From Methylophaga thalassica MP (GTDB lineage: Bacteria > Pseudomonadota > Gammaproteobacteria > Nitrosococcales > Methylophagaceae), in assembly GCF_000214595.1 (NCBI RefSeq), contig NZ_AFIG01000001.1, positions 124,001 to 188,000 of the forward strand: a stretch of 64,000 nucleotides of DNA, in the 5' to 3' direction. Both the position numbers and the translations under genes were made by a program. Positions 10,190 to 20,066 of the stretch are shown here, piece after piece (the stretch's first letter is position 1; every line of letters begins with the position of its first letter). Under the pieces are notes generated by a model, which saw only the letters and a list, made by a program, of their open reading frames with translations, did not search any database and was not told the DNA's origin.

Positions 10190-11515
10190 TCACTTGGTAT
10201 TAAAATAACGCTGACTTTCCTCTTTCACTACTTTCGAAAGCAGTAAAATACCAATGAGATTAGGAATGGCCATCAAGCCATTCATCAAATCAGAAAAGTC
10301 CCAGACAAATTTCAGCTCGCGGGTTGCGCCAACAATGACTGCGGCAACAAACACAATACGAAATACGATGATGGCTTTCTCACCCAATAAATATTCCAGT
10401 GCTTTTTCACCGTAATAGCTCCAACCTATTAAGGTGGAAAAGGCAAATAAAGCCGTGGCTATCGCAACAATATAAGTGCCGGTTGGCCCTAATGTTTCGG
10501 CAAAACTGATACTGGTTAAGATATTGGCTTTCACCCCGTCCTGCCAGGCCGTGGCCGTTAAGATCACCAACGCTGTTGCTGTACACACCACCAGGGTATC
10601 AATAAATGTCTGAGTCATAGACACCAGTGCTTGTTTCACCGGATCATTGGTCCGGGCCGCAGCGGCAGCAATTGGCGCAGAACCTAAGCCTGATTCGTTA
10701 GAAAACACACCACGAGCGACACCATAGCGAATCGCCGCCGCCACTGCGGCACCAGCAAAGCCACCACCCGCCGCAATCGGGTTGAAGGCGTGCCAGAAAA
10801 TTAAATGAAAGGCTGCTGGCACTTCATCTATATTGATACCAATCACAATCAGTGCCGCACCTAAATAGGCCACAATCATAAAAGGCACTAACATTGAAGT
10901 GAATCGTCCGATTGAACGAATTCCGCCAATTAATACCAGCCCCGTTAAAACCATCAGTACAAAACCCGTGGTACTGGTTTCGATGCCAAATACCTGCTGT
11001 ACGGCTGCAGCTGCGGAATTGGCCTGGGTCATATTACCAATACCAAACGCGGCACCGACAGTGAAAACAGCAAATAAACTGCCTAGCCACGGTAAACCTA
11101 CGCCTTTTGATATGTAATACATCGGGCCACCACGCATACCGTTCTCGCCCTCTTCACGGTATTTCACCGCCAACATGGCTTCTGCATATTTGGTCGCCAT
11201 GCCGACCAGCCCTGTCACCCACATCCAAAATACGGCGCCTGGGCCACCTAATGAAATCGCGGTCGCCACCCCAACAATATTGCCAATTCCGACCGTTGCA
11301 GCCAGCGCAGTGGTTAAAGCGGCAAAATGACTGATATCACCATCCGCTTTATCTTCTTTATGAAATACTAACTTGAGTGCATGGCCTAACGCCCGAAACT
11401 GGAGCCCCTTTAACATCACGGTCAGATAAAGCCCGGTGCCGACCAGCAAGATGAGCATCGGTGGTCCCCAAACCCAGCCGGATAAAACCGACACCCAGTG
11501 TGAAAGAAATTCCAT
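10190..11515 (-). CDS. Alanine/glycine:cation symporter (AGCS family)
   Basis: Sodium-coupled amino-acid uptake protein of 441 residues with about 10-11 membrane segments. Family marks visible are the N-terminal [19 protein letters not shown], the [13 protein letters not shown] segment, the GTGNIVGVA-like [19 protein letters not shown] stretch and the [20 protein letters not shown] motif in the middle. The substrate (alanine, glycine or another small amino acid) cannot be fixed from sequence. It stands alone between gloA and the MFS gene, with about 100 bases on its upstream side. Confidence 0.9.
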   Translation of the reverse strand: MEFLSHWVSVLSGWVWGPPMLILLVGTGLYLTVMLKGLQFRALGHALKLVFHKEDKADGDISHFAALTTALAATVGIGNIVGVATAISLGGPGAVFWMWVTGLVGMATKYAEAMLAVKYREEGENGMRGGPMYYISKGVGLPWLGSLFAVFTVGAAFGIGNMTQANSAAAAVQQVFGIETSTTGFVLMVLTGLVLIGGIRSIGRFTSMLVPFMIVAYLGAALIVIGINIDEVPAAFHLIFWHAFNPIAAGGGFAGAAVAAAIRYGVARGVFSNESGLGSAPIAAAAARTNDPVKQALVSMTQTFIDTLVVCTATALVILTATAWQDGVKANILTSISFAETLGPTGTYIVAIATALFAFSTLIGWSYYGEKALEYLLGEKAIIVFRIVFVAAVIVGATRELKFVWDFSDLMNGLMAIPNLIGILLLSKVVKEESQRYFNTK

Positions 11516-11619
11516 GTATGCCTGACCTGTTAAAAGTTATTAATGCATTTGAAGTTAAGTGAGATACATGCTGCTGTCAAACTTTACGAACAACCACGCT
11601 TTCAGCACCATTAACCAGA

Positions 11620-13047
11620 TCAAGACACTGTTTTAGCTTTGAGAATAGAAGCACCCGCATCTCTTGATAAACTCAATGTATCGGCAATTGAAATTAACGC
11701 CAAGACAGCAATGATCCAAAAGGCTAACTGGAAGTCCTCAGTCTGAGTTTCCACTAGTGTGGTTCCATGTAAAAACCACATGGAAAAAGCCAATACCAGA
11801 GCGGCAAAGGCGATGCCAATACCCCGACTCATCTGCTGCAGGACTGAAAATAGTGTGCTGGCATCACGCATTTGCTGTTCACCCACATCAGCAAAGCCAA
11901 TAGTATTAAGTGCAGTGAAATGCATGGAGCGATTCATGCCACTAATAAATAACACCAGAACCATTAACCAATGTGGTGTATTCACTGTAAACATGGCCAT
12001 AGCAACAAACCCAGCCGATACCATCAGTCCATTCGCTATCAGCACCCGGCGGAAACCAAAGGTATTCATAATCCAGGTGGTGGCAGGTTTCATGCACAAA
12101 TTACCAACAAATAACCACAGTAATAAAATGCCAGCATCCACCGCTGACATGCCGAACCCTAGTTGGAACATCAACGGCAATAAGAAAGGCACGGATGCCA
12201 CAGCTATTCGGAAAAACGAACCACCCACAGCGGTAATTCTGAAAGTTTTAATCGCTAAAGGCTTCAAACTAAATAATGGATATTGACTGCCAAGTAAGTG
12301 TTTAATTGATAAAGCCAACAAAGCTAAACCAACCATGATTAAACTGAGACTGTATGCCACCTGCAGTCTGCCTGCACTCAAACATTCCACACCGGCCATG
12401 AAAATACCAAAGCCGGTTCCGGTCATTAAAAAACCACGGATATCAAAAGGTTCTCGTTGCATTACACGATGTGCCTGAGGCTGAATTAAGCAGTGGGTAA
12501 CGATTAATATCAGTAAACCAATGGGTACATTAATCAGAAAAATCCAATGCCAGCTCCAGTGGGTTGCGATCCAGCCCCCCAAAAAAGGGCCTAATACCGG
12601 CCCGAATAAGGCCGGCCAGGTTAGAATAGCCACCGCTTTCACAATCTGATTTTTGGGTGTATCTCGTAATACCACTAGGCGGCCAACAGGCACCATCATC
12701 GCGCCACCAAAACCTTGTAAGACCCTGGCCGCTGTAAAGCTCATCAGCCCAGTACTCAAAGCACATAACACTGAGGAAAAAATAAATATCAGTACCGCCA
12801 GCGAAAAGACCCGTCGCGCACCAAACCGATCAGCCGCCCAGCCGCTTAATGGCATAAACACTGTTAAGGCGACGAGATAAGCTGAGACCCCGACCGACAA
12901 ATGAGCTGCCGCAATATCAAAATCCTTGGCGATAACAGGCAAAGCCGTTGCAATAATCGTGGCATCAAGCGTTTCCATAAAAAACGCCGCCGCCACTAAT
13001 AAAGCAATCGCAATCCGTCTGTTTATCTCAATGGGTCCTAAATGCAT
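11620..13047 (-). CDS. MFS multidrug efflux transporter, DHA2 (EmrB/QacA) type
   Basis: Proton-driven exporter of 475 residues with about 14 membrane segments. DHA2 marks include MDTLDATIIATALP-like sequence in TM1 (METLDATIIATALPVIA), motif A GWAADRFGARRVF between TM2 and TM3, and the motif C-like GPVLGPFLGGWIATHWSWHWIFLINVPIG. It lies 14 bases after the SDR gene on the same strand, so the two form an operon. Together with the divergent LysR gene this suggests regulated export or detoxification of one compound. The substrate is unknown. Confidence 0.88.
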   Translation of the reverse strand: MHLGPIEINRRIAIALLVAAAFFMETLDATIIATALPVIAKDFDIAAAHLSVGVSAYLVALTVFMPLSGWAADRFGARRVFSLAVLIFIFSSVLCALSTGLMSFTAARVLQGFGGAMMVPVGRLVVLRDTPKNQIVKAVAILTWPALFGPVLGPFLGGWIATHWSWHWIFLINVPIGLLILIVTHCLIQPQAHRVMQREPFDIRGFLMTGTGFGIFMAGVECLSAGRLQVAYSLSLIMVGLALLALSIKHLLGSQYPLFSLKPLAIKTFRITAVGGSFFRIAVASVPFLLPLMFQLGFGMSAVDAGILLLWLFVGNLCMKPATTWIMNTFGFRRVLIANGLMVSAGFVAMAMFTVNTPHWLMVLVLFISGMNRSMHFTALNTIGFADVGEQQMRDASTLFSVLQQMSRGIGIAFAALVLAFSMWFLHGTTLVETQTEDFQLAFWIIAVLALISIADTLSLSRDAGASILKAKTVS

Positions 13048-13061
13048 TTTATGCCTGATAG

Positions 13062-13856
13062 TTAAACAATATCATCTACTACGCCACCATCCACTCTAAG
13101 CGCTGCACCGCTGGTCGCTGATGCTTGCTCAGAACAAACATACATCACCATATTGGCGACCTCTTCCACGGATGCTGGCCGTTGTATGATTGAACTTGGT
13201 CTGGCTGCCATCACAAAGTCTTTGCCGATGTCTTCATAAGACTTGCCTGTTTTTTCCACTTCATCGGCAATCATGGCTTTAAAACCATCAGAAAGGGTTG
13301 GCCCAGGCAAAACACTATTCACCGTCACGCCACTGCCAGCGACACGCTTTGCTAAACCTCGTGAAAGTGATAACTGAGCTGTTTTGGTGACACCATAATG
13401 AATCATATCGTCGGGAATATTACGTCCTGACTCTGACGAAATAAATACCACACGTCCCCATTGCTTCGCTTGCATGGCAGGCAGGTAGGCACGAGACAAA
13501 CGCATACCTGACATCACATTGGTAGCCCAATAGGTATCCCAGGTTTGATCGTCAGTTTCAAAAAAATCGGCTGGGCCAAAGATGCCAGCGTTGTTTACTA
13601 AAATATCCACATCAGGCACTTTACTGACTAATTGTTGGCAACCCTCTGCGGTGGATAAATCTGCAGCGGCAGCGATGAGTTTTGCCTCAGGTAGTTGTGT
13701 TTTGATGCGTGCTATCGCCTTGTCAACGGTTTCCTGACTGCGACCATTAATCACCACCTCGGCTCCCGACTCAGCTAAACCTGACGCAATGGCAAAACCA
13801 ATGCCAGCCGTTGATGCTGTCACTAATGCTTTTTTTCCGGTGAAATCGATCTTCAT
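13062..13856 (-). CDS. Short-chain dehydrogenase/reductase (SDR) oxidoreductase
   Basis: NAD(P)-dependent oxidoreductase of 264 residues. The Rossmann nucleotide motif TASTAGIGFA is at residues 12-21, NNAG near residue 89, the catalytic Ser in VVFISSES, and YGVTK with the Tyr and Lys near residues 154-158. It starts after a good AAGGAGAA ribosome-binding site. It is the first gene of a two-gene unit with the MFS exporter downstream and is transcribed divergently from a LysR regulator. The substrate is unknown. Confidence 0.9.
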   Translation of the reverse strand: MKIDFTGKKALVTASTAGIGFAIASGLAESGAEVVINGRSQETVDKAIARIKTQLPEAKLIAAAADLSTAEGCQQLVSKVPDVDILVNNAGIFGPADFFETDDQTWDTYWATNVMSGMRLSRAYLPAMQAKQWGRVVFISSESGRNIPDDMIHYGVTKTAQLSLSRGLAKRVAGSGVTVNSVLPGPTLSDGFKAMIADEVEKTGKSYEDIGKDFVMAARPSSIIQRPASVEEVANMVMYVCSEQASATSGAALRVDGGVVDDIV

Positions 13857-13933
13857 CGTGTTCTCCTTAGTTATTTATCTGTTTATATTGTAGGCGACCA
13901 CTAATATTGATTAAATAGAGAGAATGTAAATTC

Positions 13934-13949
13934 ACTATTTCGAAATAGT
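13934..13949. promoter_or_regulatory. Perfect 16-bp palindrome between the SDR and LysR genes
   Basis: ACTATTTCGAAATAGT reads the same on both strands and ends 5 bases before the LysR start. LysR-type regulators bind imperfect palindromes with a T-N11-A core in divergent promoters, so this is a candidate autoregulatory site. A different factor could use it. Confidence 0.5.
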
Positions 13950-13954
13950 TAACA

Positions 13955-14857
13955 ATGAAACGTATTGATGATCTGCTGGGTTTAAGAGTATTTGAAAGAG
14001 TTGTAACATTGGGTAGCCTGACAGCCGCCGCCCAAGAATTAGGCATCTCCCTCGCAGCAGCCAGTAAACGACTGACTAAGCTGGAGCAGTATCTGGATGT
14101 ACAACTGATTCATCGCAGTACACGGCGATTATCTGTCAGTGATGAAGGACAAACCCTTTATGACTACGCACAACGCATTGTGGCTGAATTAGCACAAGCG
14201 GAAGAGGCGATCTTGCAAAAGTCAGAGCAACTCTCCGGCTCTTTAACCATTACCTCTCCCAACAGTTTTGGTCGACGCCACTTGGTCAAACTGATTGCTG
14301 AGTTTAAACGTCGACACCCTGACATTAGCATCCAGCTGCTGCTCAGTGACAGCATTGAAGATATGATTGCAGAAGGTATCGATGTCGCCATTCGTTATGG
14401 TGAACTGCCAGACTCAAGACTGGTTGCTCGTCGTTTGCTGAATAATGAGCGTATCTTATGCGCCTCACCCGACTATCTTGCCCGATATGGCACGCCTAAG
14501 GCCTTAGAGGAACTGCATCAGCATCAATGTATTATTATCAGTCGTCATACTGAAATTAACTGGGCTTTCCCAAGCCACACCTTACATATCCAGCAAGCGA
14601 TAAGCAGTAATGACGGTGAGGCCGCACATGTCATGGCATTACAAGGCATGGGTATCGTGCTGAAATCATACTGGGATGTGGCAGAAGACCTGATGGCAGG
14701 CAAATTAATTCAGGTCTTACCAGAGCAAGCCGTTATCAGTGCCCCCATCAATATCATTACCCTAAAAAATCAGCGTCAACCCGCAAGAATCCGGCTATTT
14801 ATCGACTTTTTACTCAGTAGTTTGCAACCAATGCATATGCATAAAGAAAAAACCTGA
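13955..14857 (+). CDS. LysR-family transcriptional regulator
   Basis: Protein of 300 residues with a winged helix-turn-helix at residues 5-64 (FERVVTLGSLTAAAQELGISLAAASKRLTKLEQYLD) and a LysR substrate-binding domain at about 92-295. This resembles the AaeR/YafC-like subgroup that commonly sits beside SDR or MFS genes. It is divergent from the SDR-MFS unit with a 98-bp shared control region, so it probably controls that unit. No clear ribosome-binding site precedes the ATG; a palindrome occupies that place. Confidence 0.9.
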   Translation: MKRIDDLLGLRVFERVVTLGSLTAAAQELGISLAAASKRLTKLEQYLDVQLIHRSTRRLSVSDEGQTLYDYAQRIVAELAQAEEAILQKSEQLSGSLTITSPNSFGRRHLVKLIAEFKRRHPDISIQLLLSDSIEDMIAEGIDVAIRYGELPDSRLVARRLLNNERILCASPDYLARYGTPKALEELHQHQCIIISRHTEINWAFPSHTLHIQQAISSNDGEAAHVMALQGMGIVLKSYWDVAEDLMAGKLIQVLPEQAVISAPINIITLKNQRQPARIRLFIDFLLSSLQPMHMHKEKT

Positions 14858-14884
14858 CCGCCCTCGTTGCCAACACCAAAACGG

Positions 14885-17800
14885 TTATCCTACGCTCATA
14901 GAACGGCGACGCCAGGCGCTCAAACGTTCTTGTAATCCGATAACAAACACATAGAAGGCCGGTACAAAAAACACAGCCAATATCGTACCGCTGAGCATGC
15001 CACCAAACACGCCTGTGCCAATGGCATGCTGGGTTTCAGCACTGGCGCCACTGGCAAGCATCAATGGAACGACACCAAGCGTGAAGGCCAGCGAAGTCAT
15101 TAGAATGGGTCGCAGGCGCAGACATGCTGCTGTCACAGCGGCATCTATCAATGTGCGCCCTTCAGCATGTAACTGACGAGCAAACTCTACAATAAGGATA
15201 GCGTTCTTTGCTGACAAACCTATGATCGTTATCATGCCGACTTTGAAGAACACATCATTGGGCATGTCACGCAGTAGCACAGCCGCCACTGCCCCCAACA
15301 AACCCAACGGTACTACCAGCATCACCGATAGCGGAATCGACCAGCTCTCATACAATGCCGCCAATACCAGAAATACAACCAGGCCTGATAACAACATCAG
15401 CATCGGTGCTTGCGAGGCAGATTGCCGTTCCTGCAGTGACAGTCCTGACCAGGCTATCGCAAAACCTTTGGGTAACTGTGCGACTAAACGTTCCATCTCC
15501 ACCATCGCTGCACCACTGGAAAAGCCTGGCGAAGCTTCCCCTGAGATACGTACAGAAGGAAAGCCCTGAAAGCGAATCATCTGCTGCGGCGACTCACCCC
15601 ATATAGGCGTTACAACTTCTCGCAGTGGTACCATGCCACCATTCACATTACGCACTCGCAGGCCGAGTACATCATCCAATTGCATACGAGCATGGGCGTC
15701 AGCCTGTATGATAACTTGCTGCATACGTCCCGCATTGGGAAAGTCATTCACATACAGTGACCCCATCGCTGCCGATAAAGTACTGCTCACAGCAGTGAAG
15801 GACAGCCCCATTGCCTCAGCTTTTTGCCGATTGATATCCAAGCGAATGCTCTCGCCAGGTGGCAAGCCATCGGGATAGACATTGCTGACCACTTCGCTCT
15901 GTGCTGCCAATGCCAGAAGTTGTGCCTGTGCCTCCAACAAGGCCGCTTCACCTTGATGTGCCCGATCCTGTAAAAACAGGCTGAAACCAGAGGAAGTACC
16001 CAACTCGTCGATGGCCGGAGGCATCAGACTCATTACCGTTCCCTCGATATTATCAGCCATGGCCTGCTGTGCCAGAGCCGCTTCCTCAGCTGCGGTAGCA
16101 CCATTACGCTGGTTCCAGTCTTTAAGCATAGTGAAGGCCATAGCTGCGTTTGGACCTGAACCGGCAAAACTAAAGCCCAATACCACCAGATTGGCATCCA
16201 GAGCTGGACGTGAAGCAACGTGTGCCTCATAAGCCTTGACCACTTCCAGAGTGCGTTCACTGGTGGCACCTGTGGGTAACTGGATAGAGGTCATGAAATA
16301 CCCCTGATCTTCCTCAGGCAGGAAAGATGAGGGTAACTGCTTGGCAGCGACGATAAGCACCACACAAAGCACAGCAAATAACGCCATCATCCGGCCAGTA
16401 TGGCCAATCATGCTCGCCACCCGTGCACCATAGCCCGCTGTCAGACGCTCAAAGCTTCGGTTGAAAGCGCCAAAAAAACCAGGCTTGTGATGGTGCTCAA
16501 CACTGACCGGGCGTAATAAATTAGCGCAAAGAGCAGGCGTCAGAGTCAGCGCAAGAAACGCTGAGAACAAAATAGACACGGTCATCGACAGAGTGAATTG
16601 CTGGTAGATAATCCCCACTGAACCGCTGCCAAAAGCCATAGGGATAAACACAGCGGTTAACACCAGAGTGATACCAATCACTGCACCAGTAATCTCTTTC
16701 ATCGCTCTTGAGGTTGCTTCCCTTGGCGACAGCCCTTTGGTCGCCATCAATCGCTCGACATTTTCAACCACCACGATGGCGTCATCAACGATAATACCAA
16801 TGGCCAGCACCATGCCGAACATAGTGAGTGAATTGATCGAAAATCCGGCAAGCAGCATCACTGCAAAGGTGCCAAGTAACGCGATAGGCGCGACAATGGC
16901 AGGAATCAATGTATAACGCAGGTTTTGCAGGAATAAGAGCATCACCAGGAACACCAGTGCCATAGCTTCAAACAAGGTGTAGATCACCTTCTCAATAGAA
17001 ACTTTGACGAAAGGCGCCGTATCGAACGGCACTGAGTAGGCCATGCCAACAGGCAGACTCGGTGCAAGTTCGGCCAGACGCTCGCGTATCGCAGAAGCCG
17101 TCTGCACAGCGTTTGCGCCGGGTGATAATTGGATAGCCGCGCTGGTTGCCGCCACACCATTCTCACGATTAGAGAAACCGTACGACTGCGCGCCTAGCTC
17201 AACTCGCGCCACGTCACCCAGTACCAGCTTCGCCCCATCAGCACTGGCACGCAGAACAATAGCAGCAAACTCCTTGGGGGTCGTCAGTTGTCCCTGTACA
17301 GTCAGTGGCATGGTCAGGCGTTGTCCCGGCAGTGCTGGCTCATCACCAATTCGTCCTGGCGCAATCTGTACATTCTGCTGCTCAATGGCCTGAGCCAGTT
17401 CATTCATTGTCAGACCATAAGCGTTAAGTTTATTCGGATCGACCCAAACGCGCATCGCCTGCTCGGCACCAAATAACTGCACACGCCCCACCCCTGCAAT
17501 TCGACGTAATTCCTCGACAATATTCCGCGCCAGATAGTCGTTCAATGCAACTTCATCGAACTGACCGTCGGGTGAGGTCATACCGACCATCATCAAAAAA
17601 CTGGAGGAGGCCGATTCAACCTGCAGGCCGCTCTGTCTTACAGTTTGGGGCAGTCGCGGTTCCACAGCTTTAATACGGTTTTGCACATCGACCTGGGCCA
17701 ACTCCGCATTAGTACCGGGTTTAAATGTAGCGGTTATCTGTGCAGTACCAGAGGTATCTACCGATGACTCGAAGTACAGCAAATTTTTCACTCCTGACAA

Positions 17801-18004
17801 TTCGCGCTCGATCAAGCTCACTACCGAATCATTAAGTGTCTGAGGTGTCGCTCCTGGATAAGTCGCATAAATGCTGACCGAGACCGGCGCTACAGAAGGA
17901 TAGCGAGAGATAGGCAATTGCGGGATGGCAATAACGCCGATCAATACAATAAACAAGGCGATCACCCATGCAAATACTGGGCGGTTTATGAAAAACTGGG
18001 GCAT
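14885..18004 (-). CDS. adeB: RND efflux permease resembling Acinetobacter AdeB
   Basis: HAE1-family drug/proton antiporter. The start at 18004 follows AGGAGA; a longer frame to 18082 overlaps the upstream gene and has no support. The 1039-residue product follows AdeB closely from memory, for example [15 protein letters not shown] at the N-terminus, the TM4 relay [39 protein letters not shown]-like sequence, and [15 protein letters not shown] in the second half. It begins 16 bases after the fusion-protein gene. No outer-membrane channel follows, as in those Acinetobacter loci that lack adeC. The gene is distinctly more GC-rich than neighbours where sampled. Confidence 0.92.
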   Translation of the reverse strand: MPQFFINRPVFAWVIALFIVLIGVIAIPQLPISRYPSVAPVSVSIYATYPGATPQTLNDSVVSLIERELSGVKNLLYFESSVDTSGTAQITATFKPGTNAELAQVDVQNRIKAVEPRLPQTVRQSGLQVESASSSFLMMVGMTSPDGQFDEVALNDYLARNIVEELRRIAGVGRVQLFGAEQAMRVWVDPNKLNAYGLTMNELAQAIEQQNVQIAPGRIGDEPALPGQRLTMPLTVQGQLTTPKEFAAIVLRASADGAKLVLGDVARVELGAQSYGFSNRENGVAATSAAIQLSPGANAVQTASAIRERLAELAPSLPVGMAYSVPFDTAPFVKVSIEKVIYTLFEAMALVFLVMLLFLQNLRYTLIPAIVAPIALLGTFAVMLLAGFSINSLTMFGMVLAIGIIVDDAIVVVENVERLMATKGLSPREATSRAMKEITGAVIGITLVLTAVFIPMAFGSGSVGIIYQQFTLSMTVSILFSAFLALTLTPALCANLLRPVSVEHHHKPGFFGAFNRSFERLTAGYGARVASMIGHTGRMMALFAVLCVVLIVAAKQLPSSFLPEEDQGYFMTSIQLPTGATSERTLEVVKAYEAHVASRPALDANLVVLGFSFAGSGPNAAMAFTMLKDWNQRNGATAAEEAALAQQAMADNIEGTVMSLMPPAIDELGTSSGFSLFLQDRAHQGEAALLEAQAQLLALAAQSEVVSNVYPDGLPPGESIRLDINRQKAEAMGLSFTAVSSTLSAAMGSLYVNDFPNAGRMQQVIIQADAHARMQLDDVLGLRVRNVNGGMVPLREVVTPIWGESPQQMIRFQGFPSVRISGEASPGFSSGAAMVEMERLVAQLPKGFAIAWSGLSLQERQSASQAPMLMLLSGLVVFLVLAALYESWSIPLSVMLVVPLGLLGAVAAVLLRDMPNDVFFKVGMITIIGLSAKNAILIVEFARQLHAEGRTLIDAAVTAACLRLRPILMTSLAFTLGVVPLMLASGASAETQHAIGTGVFGGMLSGTILAVFFVPAFYVFVIGLQERLSAWRRRSMSVG

Positions 18005-18020
18005 GTTGACTTCTCCTGGC

Positions 18021-19175
18021 TCAGTGTTGGTTGGCACTAAGCTGATGACTCTCAGCAGCAGATTGCCAAGGGCGTGTGACAACCTGTATAGCCGGACTCA
18101 GGCGCTCAATGCCCTCAATGACTACCGACTGACCAGCGCTTAGGCCGGAGATGACACGATAATCGCGTCCCACCAGCTCACCAAGCTCAACGGCGACCAG
18201 CTCTGCCTTATCATTTGCATCGACTATCCACACACTGGCTTGACCCGCCGTACGAGTCACTGCCTGCTGGGGGACACTCAGAGCATCCGCATAGTATGCT
18301 TTGGCGATACGTGCTTGTACGTAAAGGCCGGGCAACAGACGATAGTCAGGGTTATCCACCAACACACGTAACAACACATCGCCGGTACCAACATTTACCT
18401 CTGTGCCAGAAAACAAAATATGCCCTTGTATACCGAGAGGCTTACCATCACTACTCAAAATATCCACTGCCAAGTTTGACCCTGCCGTGCCAGCCAGTTG
18501 ACGCATCGTTTCCAACTCTGATGCTGGTAGACGGATGTCTACGTATACTTGATTGATTTGTTGGATTCTGGCCAAAGGAGTGGCATCTGTTGGCGAAACT
18601 AATGCCCCCTCACTAACCAGCGCTTGATCAATACGGCCATCAATAGGGGCCTCAACACTGGCGAATTGCAAATCCAGTTTACGTCGAGCCAGGGTAGCTT
18701 GAGCTTGAGCTACATTCGCTCTAGCCTGGTTTCGCAATGAAACAGCATCATCATAAACTTGACGGCTGACCCCGCCGGCCTCCGTCAGAGAAACGAGACG
18801 GTCTACCTCCAAACGTGCTCGTTCCAACACGGCTTCAGCATGCTGTAAAGCTGCCGCTGCAATATCGACATCGACTTTAAATGGCGCTGGATTAATTTGA
18901 AACAGCACTGAGCCGGCTTTAATTTCAGCCCCCTCTTCAAACAGACGGTGTTGCAAGATACCACCAACTTGAGCGCGGATCTCAGCACTACGAATAGCAG
19001 TGACTCGGCCTGGCAAGTCTTCAGTAACTAATAACGTTCTGGCTTGTGGCGTCAACACTGATACCTTTACCGAATTGGGCGTTTCTGCAAGCTGCTGTGT
19101 TGAATCACAACCTGACAATACCAACACGGCAAGCCCTACTAAAACAATGCTTAGGTGCCACGGTTTGATGAACAT
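18021..19175 (-). CDS. adeA: RND membrane-fusion lipoprotein resembling AdeA
   Basis: Periplasmic adaptor of 384 residues with a lipoprotein signal ending in LSGC (lipidated Cys23). Lipoyl-like halves surround an Ala/Leu/Glu-rich hairpin, and the segments VEAPIDGRIDQALVSEGALVSPTD and VLLRVLVDNPDYRLLPGLYVQARI are typical of the AcrA/AdeA family. It is the first gene of a two-gene efflux unit with the AdeB-like permease and is divergent from an AdeRS-like two-component system 117 bp away. This is the same arrangement as adeRS-adeAB in Acinetobacter. Confidence 0.9.
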   Translation of the reverse strand: MFIKPWHLSIVLVGLAVLVLSGCDSTQQLAETPNSVKVSVLTPQARTLLVTEDLPGRVTAIRSAEIRAQVGGILQHRLFEEGAEIKAGSVLFQINPAPFKVDVDIAAAALQHAEAVLERARLEVDRLVSLTEAGGVSRQVYDDAVSLRNQARANVAQAQATLARRKLDLQFASVEAPIDGRIDQALVSEGALVSPTDATPLARIQQINQVYVDIRLPASELETMRQLAGTAGSNLAVDILSSDGKPLGIQGHILFSGTEVNVGTGDVLLRVLVDNPDYRLLPGLYVQARIAKAYYADALSVPQQAVTRTAGQASVWIVDANDKAELVAVELGELVGRDYRVISGLSAGQSVVIEGIERLSPAIQVVTRPWQSAAESHQLSANQH

Positions 19176-19241
19176 AAACGACTCCTTGCTAAACGTATCT
19201 TTTGATAACGCCGCTCTATTAAACGCTAGATAAACAAGGCT

Positions 19242-19272
19242 GAATTATGACGAGCTGCTATTGCGAATTATT
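19242..19272. promoter_or_regulatory. Candidate AdeR-like direct repeat in the adeA/adeR intergenic region
   Basis: GAATTAT occurs at 19242-19248 and again at 19265-19271, 23 bp apart, about two helical turns. Each copy is followed closely by CGAG (GAATTATGACGAG and GAATTATTCGAG). OmpR-type regulators bind direct repeats, and AdeR is known to bind a direct repeat between adeR and adeA. The assignment is by position and pattern only. Confidence 0.35.
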
Positions 19273-19292
19273 CGAGGCTTTATGGAGAAAGT

Positions 19293-20066
19293 ATGGAGGG
19301 AGTGATACAGTTCAACAATTTAGTGTTGGAGCAATCCGTGTCCAGTCTTAATTCCCCTGTAAGCCCAACAAATTCGGCACTCGTATTGATTGCAGAGGAT
19401 GAAATAGAGATTGCTGATATTCTTATTGCTTATCTACAGCGCAGTGGGCTACGTACTCAACATGCCGCTGATGGTCAACAAGCATTGGCCATGCATCAAA
19501 CTCACAAGCCTGATCTATTGCTACTCGACGTACAGATGCCACATATGGACGGTTGGAATGTACTAAATGAAATTCGCTCTCATAGTGATACACCGGTCAT
19601 CATGCTCACAGCACTTGATCAGGATATCGATAAGTTAATGGGCTTACGCCTGGGTGCAGATGACTATGTGGTGAAACCATTCAATCCAGCTGAAGTAGTC
19701 GCTCGTGTACAGGCAGTATTGCGACGCGTACAAAGCAGTACCCCGACCACGACTAAGATGCTGCGTGTTGGCAAGTTCCAAATCGACTTAGATAACCACG
19801 AGGCCAGCATCTACTGTAACGAGCAACAATTGACATTGGATCTCACCCTGACCGAATTCAAGCTTCTCGCCTGTCTGATGCGTTCACCAAAACGGGCTTT
19901 CAGCCGTGAAGAACTGTTGATCAACTGTCTACCTGAGGGTGATTCTCAGGAACGTACCGTAGATAGTCATATCAGCAAATTACGTAAAAAACTTGAGGCG
20001 CTTGATATTCACGGTGTGCCTGCCAGTGTCTGGGGAGTAGGTTATCGCTTTGGTGGTGAAACATGA
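19293..20066 (+). CDS. adeR: OmpR-family response regulator resembling AdeR
   Basis: Response regulator of 257 residues. The receiver domain (about 28-145) has the acidic pair in AEDE, the phosphoacceptor in LLLLDVQMPHMDGW, and an alpha4-beta5 stretch TPVIMLTALDQDIDKLMGLR that I recall as nearly the same in AdeR. The DNA-binding winged helix (about 165-255) contains LTEFKLLACLMRSP and ERTVDSHISKLRKKLE. It overlaps the kinase gene by 4 bases (ATGA). The start is uncertain; a 20-residue unstructured leader precedes the receiver domain. Probable function: activation of the divergent adeAB-like pump. Confidence 0.88.
   Translation: MEGVIQFNNLVLEQSVSSLNSPVSPTNSALVLIAEDEIEIADILIAYLQRSGLRTQHAADGQQALAMHQTHKPDLLLLDVQMPHMDGWNVLNEIRSHSDTPVIMLTALDQDIDKLMGLRLGADDYVVKPFNPAEVVARVQAVLRRVQSSTPTTTKMLRVGKFQIDLDNHEASIYCNEQQLTLDLTLTEFKLLACLMRSPKRAFSREELLINCLPEGDSQERTVDSHISKLRKKLEALDIHGVPASVWGVGYRFGGET

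Noticed and set aside
18005-18082. Extended N-terminus of the AdeB-like permease
   Set aside because: The extra 26 residues overlap the AdeA-like gene, match nothing in the RND family, and the ATG at 18004 has a good AGGAGA site.
17925-18143. Open frames on the plus strand across the adeB/adeA junction, and many others opposite the RND genes
   Set aside because: They run antisense to well-supported conserved genes, have no ribosome-binding sites, and their compositions are those of complementary-strand shadows.
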